Assembly (NCBI RefSeq): GCF_003390915.1
Contig: NZ_QMEM01000011.1
Coordinates: 52,324 to 116,323 of the forward strand
Reading direction: 5' to 3'
DNA length: 64,000 nucleotides
DNA from: Lewinella sp. IMCC34183
Lineage (GTDB): Bacteria; Bacteroidota; Bacteroidia; Chitinophagales; Saprospiraceae
The notes below the pieces were generated by a model that saw nothing but the letters and a program-made list of their open reading frames with translations, was not told the DNA's origin and did not search any database. Of this stretch, positions 25,970 through 34,377 are shown one piece after another; the first letter of the stretch is position 1, and every line of letters begins with the position of its first letter. The position numbers were made by a program, and so were the translations under genes.

Positions 25970-26838
25970 ACCTTTTCGCTTACCAGATTTACCAGATACT
26001 TGCCGTAGCCACTTTTCTCAAGTGGGCCGGCTACCTCCAGCAATCGCTGTTTATCTATATACCCCATCCGCCAGGCTACCTCCTCGATACACCCGATCTT
26101 GAAGTCCTGCCGCTTTTCGATCACCCGTACGAATTCTGCGGCGTCGTGCAGGCTCTCGAAGGTACCGGTGTCGAGCCAGGCGGTACCCCGCTGCATGATG
26201 CCGACTTCCAGTTCGCCGCGCTCCAGGTACCACTGGTTCACCGTGGTGATCTCGTATTCGCCGCGGGCACTGGGCTCGACCTGCTTCGCTACCTCAACCA
26301 CGCGCTCGTCGTAGAAGTACAGCCCGGGAACGGCGTAGCGGCTCTTGGGCTTGTCTGGCTTCTCCTCGATGGAAATAGCCTTCCGGTCCTCGTCAAACTC
26401 CACCACGCCGTAGCGCTCGGGGTCGTGGACCGGATAGGCGAACACCCGGGCACCCGACTTGAGCTGGGCACTCTCCTGCAGCAACTGGCTCAGGCCTGCG
26501 CCGTGGAATATATTGTCGCCCAGCACCAGGGCACAGGCATCGCCGTCGATAAACTCTTCGCCGATCACGAAAGCCTGGGCCAGGCCATTGGGCACTTCCT
26601 GCACCGCGTACTCGATAGCACAGCCCAGCTGGCTTCCGTCGCCGAGCAGGTTGCGGAACGCTTCGTTGTCTTCCGGCGTGGTGATGATGAGGATCTCCTT
26701 TATCCCGGCCAGCATCAGAATGCTGAGGGGGTAGTAGATCATCGGCTTGTCGTACACCGGCATCAACTGCTTGCATACCCCCTTGGTGATGGGATAGAGG
26801 CGGGTACCGGAGCCTCCGGCGAGTATTATTCCTTTCAT
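25966..26838 (-). CDS. rmlA: Glucose-1-phosphate thymidylyltransferase
   Basis: The 290-residue enzyme makes dTDP-glucose from dTTP and glucose-1-phosphate. It shows [69 protein letters not shown] and [11 protein letters not shown], all standard RmlA motifs, and has the usual family length. It sits 5 bases downstream of rmlB. The product feeds RmlB to give dTDP-4-keto-6-deoxyglucose, a branch point for rhamnose and for 6-deoxy-amino sugars. Confidence 0.97.
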   Translation of the reverse strand: MKGIILAGGSGTRLYPITKGVCKQLMPVYDKPMIYYPLSILMLAGIKEILIITTPEDNEAFRNLLGDGSQLGCAIEYAVQEVPNGLAQAFVIGEEFIDGDACALVLGDNIFHGAGLSQLLQESAQLKSGARVFAYPVHDPERYGVVEFDEDRKAISIEEKPDKPKSRYAVPGLYFYDERVVEVAKQVEPSARGEYEITTVNQWYLERGELEVGIMQRGTAWLDTGTFESLHDAAEFVRVIEKRQDFKIGCIEEVAWRMGYIDKQRLLEVAGPLEKSGYGKYLVNLVSEKV

Positions 26839-26843
26839 AGCAA

Positions 26844-27902
26844 CTAGCGGTTCTTGTACATCGAGTCGTAGTAATCCTTATAAGCCCCGCTGGTGACTCC
26901 CCGCATCCATTCCTCGTTCTCCAGGTACCAGTCGATGGTTTTGGCGATCCCCTCCTCGAACTGCAGGCTGGGGGTCCAGCCGAGATCTTCCTTCAGCTTG
27001 CTCGCGTCGATAGCGTAACGCATATCGTGTCCGGCGCGGTCCGTGACGTAGGTTATTAACTCCTCACTGCTACCCGCGGGGCGGCCCAGCTTTTCGTCCA
27101 TGGTGCGGCAGATTACCTTGATCAGGTCAATATTGCGCCACTCGTTATGTCCGCCGATGTTGTAGGTCTCCCCTACCCTGCCCTCGTGCAGGATCAGGTC
27201 GATGGCCCGCGCGTGGTCCTCCACGTAGAGCCAGTCCCGTACGTTCACCCCCTTCCCGTAGACCGGCAGCGGCTTTTCGTTGCGGATGTTGTTGATGAAC
27301 AGCGGAATCAGTTTCTCGGGAAACTGGTAGGGCCCGTAGTTATTCGAACAGTTGCTCAGCACCACGGGCAGGTCGAAGGTGTGGTGCCACGCCCGTACCA
27401 GGTGGTCGCTACCCGCCTTCGAGGAAGAGTAGGGGCTGCGCGGATCGTAGGGGGTCTCTTCGGTAAAGAAGCCGGTCTCCCCCAGCGAACCGTACACCTC
27501 ATCCGTGGAGACGTGGTAGAACAGTTTGCCGTCGTGGGCACCCTTCCACGCCTCGCGGGCGGCCTGCAGCAGGGTCGCGGTGCCCACCAGGTTGGTCTTA
27601 ACAAAGATCAGGGGGTCTTCGATGCTGCGGTCCACGTGGCTTTCCGCCGCCAGGTGCACCACCGTATCGATGGGATAGACCGCGAAGATCTTGCGCATCG
27701 CTTCCAGGTCGGTGATGTCGGCCTTGACGAAACTGTAGTTGCTTTCCTCTTCGAGGTCCGCCACGTTCGCCAGGTTACCGGCGTAGGTCAGCGCGTCCAG
27801 ATTGATGATGCTGTAGTCGGGATACTTATTCACCAGCAGCCGCACTACGTGCGAGCCGATGAAGCCGGCACCTCCCGTTACTAATATGGTCTTGGTGGTC
27901 AT
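26844..27902 (-). CDS. rmlB: dTDP-glucose 4,6-dehydratase
   Basis: The 352-residue extended SDR has [62 protein letters not shown] (Tyr-x3-Lys), and [19 protein letters not shown], all diagnostic of RmlB. It converts dTDP-glucose to dTDP-4-keto-6-deoxyglucose. It overlaps the upstream GT4 by 4 bases and is followed by rmlA. RmlC is encoded at 39.1 kb on the other strand and no RmlD is present, so the keto sugar may also feed an amino-sugar pathway. Confidence 0.97.
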   Translation of the reverse strand: MTTKTILVTGGAGFIGSHVVRLLVNKYPDYSIINLDALTYAGNLANVADLEEESNYSFVKADITDLEAMRKIFAVYPIDTVVHLAAESHVDRSIEDPLIFVKTNLVGTATLLQAAREAWKGAHDGKLFYHVSTDEVYGSLGETGFFTEETPYDPRSPYSSSKAGSDHLVRAWHHTFDLPVVLSNCSNNYGPYQFPEKLIPLFINNIRNEKPLPVYGKGVNVRDWLYVEDHARAIDLILHEGRVGETYNIGGHNEWRNIDLIKVICRTMDEKLGRPAGSSEELITYVTDRAGHDMRYAIDASKLKEDLGWTPSLQFEEGIAKTIDWYLENEEWMRGVTSGAYKDYYDSMYKNR

Positions 27903-29200
27903 GCCGCTATTTCATTTAACCAGCCCGCCAGCCGGCGGACAAGTGTAGGGTGACTATAGGGTGTTATGGCTTCAGGATCCAGTTCCGCGGATTCTCCCCG
28001 CCGGTAGGCCCGGTAATGTTCTTCTATATAGGTAGCGGCAAGCGCAGGTGCCGTGTCGTACGCAAAGGTCGGACCGCTGCCGGTTTCCGTCAAGATGGCC
28101 GCGACATCGCTGTCCTCGGGTCCGAAATTGATCACCGGCCGGCGGACGGCGAGGTACTCGAACAGCTTGCCGGGGATCCGCCCCTTGGCGTTCTCCTGCC
28201 GGTTGAGCAGCAGCAGCAGGAGGTGGCTGTTCAGGGTTTCCTGCAGGGCCTTGGTCCGGCTCACCGAACCGGCATAGGTGACTTGCTCCTGGATCCCGTG
28301 GCGCTCGACGGACTCCCGGACGCGGTGATCGACCTGTCCGTAGAGCCGCAGCTCAAAGTCGCCGGCAAAGCCATCCACCGTGGCGTTCAGGTGGCGGATG
28401 GCCGCGAACAGGACTTCCGGATTGCGGTCGTAGCCCATGATGCCCAGGTGGGTAAGGGTAAATTTGTCGTGCGGTTCCCGCACAAGGCCGGCGTAGTCGT
28501 CGGGGTCGTATCCCCAGTACAGGACCCGCACGTCGCGGGCGCCAATGCTTTCCAGGTCGCGTTTCCAGCTCGGGCTGACGATGGTTGTCAGACTAGCTTG
28601 CCGGAAGGCTTCCTGCTCCATGCGTTCGTGCCGTTTGCGGGCGGCCGCCGTAAGGCTCAGCAGCTGGTAGTAATCGACCTGCGTCCAGGGATCCTGAAAA
28701 TCCGCCAGCCAGGGGATGCCGGTTTCCCGGCTTACGCGGGTAGCAATCCGGGTATTGCTGTGGGGGGGGCCGTCGGAGAGGATGGCATCCACCGGATGTT
28801 CCCGCAGGTAAGCCAGCAGCCGGTTTACCGAACCGTCGATCCAGGTGGCCCGGGCATCGGGAATGAAGAAGTTACTGCGTACCCATACGGCCAGGCGGTG
28901 TTTCCAGCCGCCGGCGGACTCATCCGTATAAAAGACGTTATTGACGTTCTCGTCGGCGGGTTTGCCCATGAACTTCTTGTACCAGGCGTAGGGCTCCCAG
29001 ATGGGCTGGCGGATGACTTCCAACCCGGCGGGCAGGTCACGGTCGTTGCTGTCGTCCAGGGTGGGATAATGGGCGTCGCGCGCCGTGAAGACCACCGGCT
29101 CCCAGCCGTACTGCCGCAGGTACTTGGCGAACTTCAGGCACCGCAGCACGGCGATGCCTCCGGACGGAGGCCAATAGTAGGATATTATAAGTACGCGCAT
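27899..29200 (-). CDS. Glycosyltransferase family 4-like (WcaI/GT4 group)
   Basis: The 433-residue protein starts MRVLIISYYWPPSGGIAVLR, a beginning typical of the long GT4 group found next to capsule genes. It has ILSDGPPHSNTRIATRVSRE, WLADFQDPWTQVDYY, VLYWGYDPDDYAG and, near the end, KGRIPGKLFEYLAVRRPVI, which takes the place of the usual E-x7-E region. It is the first enzyme gene after the antiterminator. Its acceptor may be the first sugar of the repeat unit, but no initiating phosphoglycosyltransferase is visible in this window. Confidence 0.87.
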   Translation of the reverse strand: MRVLIISYYWPPSGGIAVLRCLKFAKYLRQYGWEPVVFTARDAHYPTLDDSNDRDLPAGLEVIRQPIWEPYAWYKKFMGKPADENVNNVFYTDESAGGWKHRLAVWVRSNFFIPDARATWIDGSVNRLLAYLREHPVDAILSDGPPHSNTRIATRVSRETGIPWLADFQDPWTQVDYYQLLSLTAAARKRHERMEQEAFRQASLTTIVSPSWKRDLESIGARDVRVLYWGYDPDDYAGLVREPHDKFTLTHLGIMGYDRNPEVLFAAIRHLNATVDGFAGDFELRLYGQVDHRVRESVERHGIQEQVTYAGSVSRTKALQETLNSHLLLLLLNRQENAKGRIPGKLFEYLAVRRPVINFGPEDSDVAAILTETGSGPTFAYDTAPALAATYIEEHYRAYRRGESAELDPEAITPYSHPTLVRRLAGWLNEIAA

Positions 29201-29335
29201 TCCACCGGTCCCTTAGTCATGGCGTGACGCGGCTTCGCCGTCCATGTGTCGGGGCCACTTGTTCCGAGACGCTACCGCGTCGCTATTTCCACCTTGCCAG
29301 GATACAGTATTCAACTAGTATTGCCCGTAGCCCCG

Positions 29336-29938
29336 TCAGGGAGCTTCCGGCAGGGTATTTCCGTCGAGCGGGATCACGTCCTGGGGCCGTACCTCACAGG
29401 TCATCAGCCGGGCATCGAGCCCGCCGAAGGAAATAATGAAGGTCTTTTTATTCTTTGCCGACACGTAGTGCCCACGCACCCCGGCCAGTGGACCGCGGCA
29501 GATTTCTACCAGGCTCCCCGGGCTTAGGGTTTCCAGCTTCTCTTCCACTACCCATTCCAGGGTATCGTCCGTGGACAACCGCTTGAGCAAATCGATCTCG
29601 TAGGGTTTGACCTGCCGGCGTTCGCTGCCCAGTTTTACGAAGCCGAACACAAAGTTCTGCCGCTGCACATCAAGTGCCTGCTGCGCTACGATGCGTACGA
29701 AAAGGTAACCACCCAACAGCGGGATCTGCCGGACCCCGGTCTTGGACTTGTAGCGGAAGGGGCGCTCGCGGAGGGGCAGGAAACACTCTACGCCGAGCAA
29801 GCCCAGCTGCTTGGCCACCACCTTTTCCTTCCGGTGCCCCACGCGTACGGCAAACCAGCGCGGCTCGTCGACGTGAAGATCGTCCTGGGCAATGGCAGAC
29901 CGGGAGGATTTCGGGAAAGATTGGGCGGTTACTAACAC
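29336..29938 (-). CDS. NusG/RfaH-like antiterminator, UpxY type
   Basis: The 200-residue protein has an N-terminal NusG domain (RWFAVRVGHRKEKVVAKQL, then LLGVECFLPLRER and IPLLGGYLFVRI) and a C-terminal KOW-type segment with SPGSLVEICRGPLAGVRGHYV. In Bacteroides, UpxY proteins of this size are the first genes of capsule operons and let RNA polymerase read through the leader and the long operon. Position here is the same: promoter-proximal to about 29 kb of co-directional genes. It starts at a GTG; no ATG is nearby. Confidence 0.92.
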   Translation of the reverse strand: MLVTAQSFPKSSRSAIAQDDLHVDEPRWFAVRVGHRKEKVVAKQLGLLGVECFLPLRERPFRYKSKTGVRQIPLLGGYLFVRIVAQQALDVQRQNFVFGFVKLGSERRQVKPYEIDLLKRLSTDDTLEWVVEEKLETLSPGSLVEICRGPLAGVRGHYVSAKNKKTFIISFGGLDARLMTCEVRPQDVIPLDGNTLPEAP

Positions 29939-29980
29939 TCAGGCGGACACTTTAAAGGCTCGGGTTCTCCTTAGAGACCG

Positions 29981-29988
29981 CAAAGATA
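29981..29988 (-). promoter_or_regulatory. Candidate -7 promoter box (TATCTTTG) for the polysaccharide operon
   Basis: On the minus strand TATCTTTG is an exact TAnnTTTG match placed 43 bases before the GTG of the antiterminator gene, so the leader would be about 35 nucleotides. No good -33 TTTG is seen at the expected distance. It is the best promoter candidate for the whole 30-kb cluster. Confidence 0.45.
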
Positions 29989-30085
29989 AGTCAATAATAG
30001 AGAAGGCAGAACGCCACCCGGACATTCTAGCGTACCTGCAACCGGTTCATAATCTAACCTTTCGGAGCAGATTGGCCTAAATTAA

Positions 30086-30117
30086 GTTGCCCCGATCCGC
30101 AAGCGGACCAGGGCAAC
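30086..30117 (-). terminator. Rho-independent terminator of the beta-helix protein gene
   Basis: Read on the minus strand, GTTGCCC pairs with GGGCAAC and an inner TCCGC-TT-GCGGA-type stem adds to it, followed by TTAATTT. It lies about 40 bases past the stop of the giant repeat protein gene and separates it from the antiterminator promoter. Confidence 0.7.
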
Positions 30118-30155
30118 AATCTTCAATAGGCGTCGGAACACTATGAACACTGAGA

Positions 30156-33100
30156 TCAGCGGGAGATCACAAAGCGCACGGTTTGGGTTTCCTCCCCGTT
30201 ACGTACCTGCAGGGTGTAGGCACCCGGTACGAAGCTCGACAGATCGAGCCGGTGGTTGGACGATTGCACGGTGCCGGCGTTGGTCACGCGACCCTCGCTG
30301 CTGATGATACGGAGCAGTACGTCGCCGCTAAAGTGGGCGGGCAGGTTCACCGAGAGGTAATCGCTGACTACCGGGTTGGGGTACACACTCACGTTGTCGG
30401 TCAGTACGTCGTCGTTGCGGGTGATACTCTGGTCGTATCCGCCACCGCAGAAGGACTGCCGCTCGAAACTTCCGATGTCACGGGTACCGCCGAAGACGGC
30501 CTGTCCGATCTGGTCGGGCGAGTTGTCCGCCGGGTTACCCATATTGATCACCGGACTGCCACACAGCGGTACGTGAGTCATGGTCATGCCACCATTGTCG
30601 CCGAGTTGCCGTAGCATGGCAGACAGGCCCTCCTTATCGGTAGACTGAGCGGGGAACTGGTTCTGCGAATCGTCACCAATGAGGTTATAGCCACCGGAAG
30701 TGACCTGTCCGAGCAGGGTACCGAAGTCGTGGGCCAGCTTGGCCCGGTTGTCGGCAACGATCGAGCCCGTGATGGTCAGCATGGCCGCCGGCGTAGCCTG
30801 GGCAAAGCCGCCCGCCGCGGGAGCCATGTTACGGGTAATAGTGGTGTTGGTGATCTCGATCATACCGTCGTTGGCAATACCACCACCGACCAGGCCGGCT
30901 TCGTTGTTGGAAACGGTGGACCGCATCAGGGTAACCGTACCTCCGGTGTTGTTGGCGATGCCGCCACCGGCGGTCAGCTTACCGCCCGTGGCGGTATTGT
31001 AGGCGATGGTGGAACCCTCGATGTCGAGAATGCCGGAGTTATTGAACACGCCGCCGCCGCCGACGCGCCGGTCCAGCATGCCAGGATCCGTTACGCGGTT
31101 GTAGAGGATGCTCATGTCCATAATGCTCATCATCGTACCCGACTGGTTCCAGATGCCGCCGCCTTCGTTGGCCGCGACGTTGTAGGTGGCCGAGCCGCCG
31201 ACGAAGTCGACCGTGCTCATCATACCGGTTACGTGGAAAGCACCCCCATTACCCGGGCTGCTGCCGGCGTCGTTGGATTCGTAATCGCTATAGTTGGAAG
31301 CAAAGCTGCCGTCTACGATCTCTACGCCGCCGCCGGCTCGACTGGCCGAGTTACGGATGAGGAGGGTGTTGTCTATGGTCACCGAGCCGTCGGTGCTGAA
31401 GACACCGCCGCCGGAGCCAGAGGCACCCGTGGCCTTGTTGTCACGCAACTTCGAGTCGGTCACCATGAGGATACCCCCATTGTTGAAGATACCACCGCCT
31501 CCGTTGTCGGCTGCGTTGCCCTCGGCCACGTTGGCCCAGACGGTCACGTTGTTCACTTCCATGACACCGAGGCCGTTCCATAGGCCACCGCCCTCGGCAC
31601 CCGCCGAGTTGTCCCTCACGGTACCTCCGGTGATGGTCAGGTCGCCGTCGCTGCCCACGTGGATACCCCCGCCGTTACCCGGGGCGGTGTTCACGCGGTT
31701 CATTTCAATCTTGGAATCGGTGATCGTTACCATTGATCCGCTTCCGGAAGCGTCCTCGATGCCTCCGCCAGCGCGGTTGGCCTCGTTACCGGATACTTCG
31801 ACGCCGGTCAGGGTCAGGGTAGCACCGGTATTATTCAGGATACCACCGCCTGATCCTGAGGTACCGGTAGCACGGTTGTTAAGGATGCGTACGTTGTCGC
31901 TTAGCAGGATGGTTCCACCACCGTTGTTGTAGAGGCCACCACCGCCCTGGTCGGCGTCATCGCCGAGAGCTACGTTATCGCGAATCAGGGCCTGCTTGAT
32001 CGTGAGCGTACCCATGCCATTCCAGATACCGCCGCCTTCGGCGCCGGCCCGGTTGGCGTTCACGGTACCGTCGACGATGGTCACGTCGCCGTCGCTGCCG
32101 ATGTGGATGCCGCCGCCGTTGCCGGGGGACCGGTTGACCACGTTCATCGAGATCCGGGTATCCATAATGGTTACTTCCGAGCCGGCACCGGATGCATCCT
32201 CGATACCGCCACCGGCACGGTTAGCCTCGTTTCCGGTGATCCGGGAAGACATCACGATCAGCGTGCCGCCCACGTTGTTGAGGATGCCGCCACCGCTGCC
32301 CGCGGCACCGAAGGCGCGGTTGTTCGTCACCCTGACGTTGGTGAGCTCAATGCGGCCGCCGCCGTTGTTGTAGAGTCCTGCCCCGCCCTGATCGGCGGCG
32401 TCGCCACCGGCGATGTTGGTGGAGATTTCAGTGTCGGTCACCGAAAGGGTGCCCGTGCCGTTCCAGATGCCGCCGCCTTCCGCACCGGCACAGTTCTCGT
32501 TTATGATGCTGCCGGTGACCGTAAGGTTGCCGTCGCCGCCCACGTGGATACCGGCACCGTTGCCGGGGGCGTAGTTGACGCGGTTCTCGGTGATGCGGCT
32601 GTCTGTGATGGTGAACATCGAGGACCCGCCCGAGATGTCCTCAATACCGCCGCCGGCCCGGTTGGCGTTGTTGCGCGCAATGGCGCTGCCGCGGACGATC
32701 AGCGTGGCTCCGACCCCGTTGAGGATACCCCCGCCGCTGCCGGAAGCTCCGGTGGCCTTATTTTCGGAGATCGACACGCGGTCTTCCACGATGATGGTAC
32801 CACCACCGTTGTTGTAGAGGCCGCCGCCACCCTGGTCGGCGTCGTTGCCCATGGCGATGTTGCCGCGGATGAGGGTGCCGCCCGTGACGGTCAGTACGCC
32901 CTGGTTGTTCCAGATGCCACCGCCTTCGGCGCCAGCCTGGTTGTCGCGGACGGATCCGCCGGTGACCGTCAGGCTGCCGTTGCCGCCGATGTGGATACCG
33001 CCGCCGTTACCGGGGGCATTGTTGACCACGTTCTCGTGGATCATGGAGTTGGTGATCGTGAACATCGACCCGTCGTTGGAGATGTCCTCGATGCCGCCGC

Positions 33101-34172
33101 CCGCCCGGTTGGCTTCGTTGCGGGACACCTCGCTGTCCGTGATCATGAGCGTAGCGCCGATGCCGTTCAGGATACCGCCGCCGCTGCCGGAGGTTCCGGT
33201 AGCTTTGTTGTCAAATACGCGGACGTTATTCATCAATTCGATGGTACCGTTACCGTTGCTGTAGAGGCCACCGCCGCCCTGGTCGGCATCGTTGCCCATG
33301 GCCACGTTGCCGCGGATGAGGGTCTTGCTGATGCTGAGGGTACCGGAACCGACCCAGATGCCGCCGCCTTCCGCGCCGGCCGTATTGTTGTTTACTACGC
33401 CGTCGACCATGGTAAGGCTGCCGTCGCCGCCAATGTGGATACCGCCACCGTTGCCGGGAGCGGTGTATACGACGTTTTCGCGGACCAGGACGTTATTCAT
33501 CTCGAACATCGTCGCGCCGCCGGAAGCATCCTCAATGCCGCCGCCGGCCCGGTTGGCCTCGTTCTTGCTCACCATGCCGCGGTTAATGGTAAGCGTACCG
33601 CCGGCCTCGTTTAGGATACCGCCTCCGGAACCCGAGGTGCCGAGGGCGAAGTTGCCTGTAATCTTGGAGTCGTTGAGGGTCAGCATACCCGCGTTGGCGA
33701 TACCACCGCCCCCGCGCTGGGCGGAGTTTGCGGTTGACCGGCAATTGCGGATTTCAACCCGGTCGAGGGTCACGTCGGTTCCCCTGCGAATACGGATGCC
33801 GCCCCCCTGCAGCTTGCTCATTCCGTCGTAAAGGGTGAGGTCACGCACCATAACGGTAGTCATGCCACCGAACTGGAAGATGCGGTTGACCATGTTGCCA
33901 CTGATGAGCGTAGTGCCCATGCCATTGCCGGAGATCCAGATGCTCTTGGCCACCGTGATCTGCCCGTTGAGCATGATCGCGTTGCCGTCGAGGCTGCTGC
34001 TGAAAACGATCTCGTCCCCGTCCGCGGCCATCATGATCGCCTGCCGCAACGTCCCGCTGCCGCTGTCGGCGGTGGAGGTTACGGTGATGGTTTTGGCCAG
34101 GAGGGGATTAAGAGAAAAGAGGCTCAATGCCAGGAGTAGCAGGCATGAGCGGGTCATGTACTTGTGTGCCAT
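30156..34172 (-). CDS. Giant secreted beta-helix repeat protein with T9SS sorting domain
   Basis: With the ATG at 34170-34172 (MAHKYMTRSCLLLLALSLFS) the protein has 1,338 residues and a clear signal peptide; a TTG 24 bases upstream is less likely. The body is a right-handed parallel beta-helix of the polymorphic-membrane-protein/CSLREA type: short coils ending GGGI, such as GSGGGILNNVGATL and AGAEGGGIWNGTGTL, occur dozens of times. A supercycle of about 148 residues recurs. The last about 85 residues (DNVSVYPNPVVSDYLSVNL to VRFVISR) form a type A T9SS sorting domain, so it should be secreted and anchored at the surface. Adhesion is the likely role. Confidence 0.92.
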   Translation of the reverse strand: MAHKYMTRSCLLLLALSLFSLNPLLAKTITVTSTADSGSGTLRQAIMMAADGDEIVFSSSLDGNAIMLNGQITVAKSIWISGNGMGTTLISGNMVNRIFQFGGMTTVMVRDLTLYDGMSKLQGGGIRIRRGTDVTLDRVEIRNCRSTANSAQRGGGGIANAGMLTLNDSKITGNFALGTSGSGGGILNEAGGTLTINRGMVSKNEANRAGGGIEDASGGATMFEMNNVLVRENVVYTAPGNGGGIHIGGDGSLTMVDGVVNNNTAGAEGGGIWVGSGTLSISKTLIRGNVAMGNDADQGGGGLYSNGNGTIELMNNVRVFDNKATGTSGSGGGILNGIGATLMITDSEVSRNEANRAGGGIEDISNDGSMFTITNSMIHENVVNNAPGNGGGIHIGGNGSLTVTGGSVRDNQAGAEGGGIWNNQGVLTVTGGTLIRGNIAMGNDADQGGGGLYNNGGGTIIVEDRVSISENKATGASGSGGGILNGVGATLIVRGSAIARNNANRAGGGIEDISGGSSMFTITDSRITENRVNYAPGNGAGIHVGGDGNLTVTGSIINENCAGAEGGGIWNGTGTLSVTDTEISTNIAGGDAADQGGAGLYNNGGGRIELTNVRVTNNRAFGAAGSGGGILNNVGGTLIVMSSRITGNEANRAGGGIEDASGAGSEVTIMDTRISMNVVNRSPGNGGGIHIGSDGDVTIVDGTVNANRAGAEGGGIWNGMGTLTIKQALIRDNVALGDDADQGGGGLYNNGGGTILLSDNVRILNNRATGTSGSGGGILNNTGATLTLTGVEVSGNEANRAGGGIEDASGSGSMVTITDSKIEMNRVNTAPGNGGGIHVGSDGDLTITGGTVRDNSAGAEGGGLWNGLGVMEVNNVTVWANVAEGNAADNGGGGIFNNGGILMVTDSKLRDNKATGASGSGGGVFSTDGSVTIDNTLLIRNSASRAGGGVEIVDGSFASNYSDYESNDAGSSPGNGGAFHVTGMMSTVDFVGGSATYNVAANEGGGIWNQSGTMMSIMDMSILYNRVTDPGMLDRRVGGGGVFNNSGILDIEGSTIAYNTATGGKLTAGGGIANNTGGTVTLMRSTVSNNEAGLVGGGIANDGMIEITNTTITRNMAPAAGGFAQATPAAMLTITGSIVADNRAKLAHDFGTLLGQVTSGGYNLIGDDSQNQFPAQSTDKEGLSAMLRQLGDNGGMTMTHVPLCGSPVINMGNPADNSPDQIGQAVFGGTRDIGSFERQSFCGGGYDQSITRNDDVLTDNVSVYPNPVVSDYLSVNLPAHFSGDVLLRIISSEGRVTNAGTVQSSNHRLDLSSFVPGAYTLQVRNGEETQTVRFVISR
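31246..33480 (-). repeat. Tandem superrepeats of about 444 bp inside the beta-helix gene
   Basis: An anchor encoding P-G-N-G-(G/A) recurs at 31246, 31672, 32116, 32557, 33004 and 33448, giving spacings of 426, 444, 441, 447 and 444 bases, all multiples of three. Neighbouring units are very similar at the DNA level, so unit number could change in frame by recombination. Confidence 0.85.
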
Positions 34173-34377
34173 AGTAGGTAGTTGGTTAAAAGACAAATCG
34201 AGCCAGCCAGAGGGCCAACTACGCCTACCTACGGAAATTATCGCAACAAGGTTTGGTCAACGACCCAAATCTGTTAATTAAAAACTAAATATGGGCGATA
34301 AAAAGTATATAATTTTCCCATCTTAATGTACAATAAACTATTGTCGTCACCGCTAATCCGCCGTTCGTCACTAAAAA

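Noticed and set aside
32103..33614. Long plus-strand frame (503 codons) opposite the beta-helix gene
   Set aside because: Shadow of the repetitive coding strand; composition is Ala/Gly/Asp/Val-rich without motifs, and the minus frame has signal peptide and T9SS tail.
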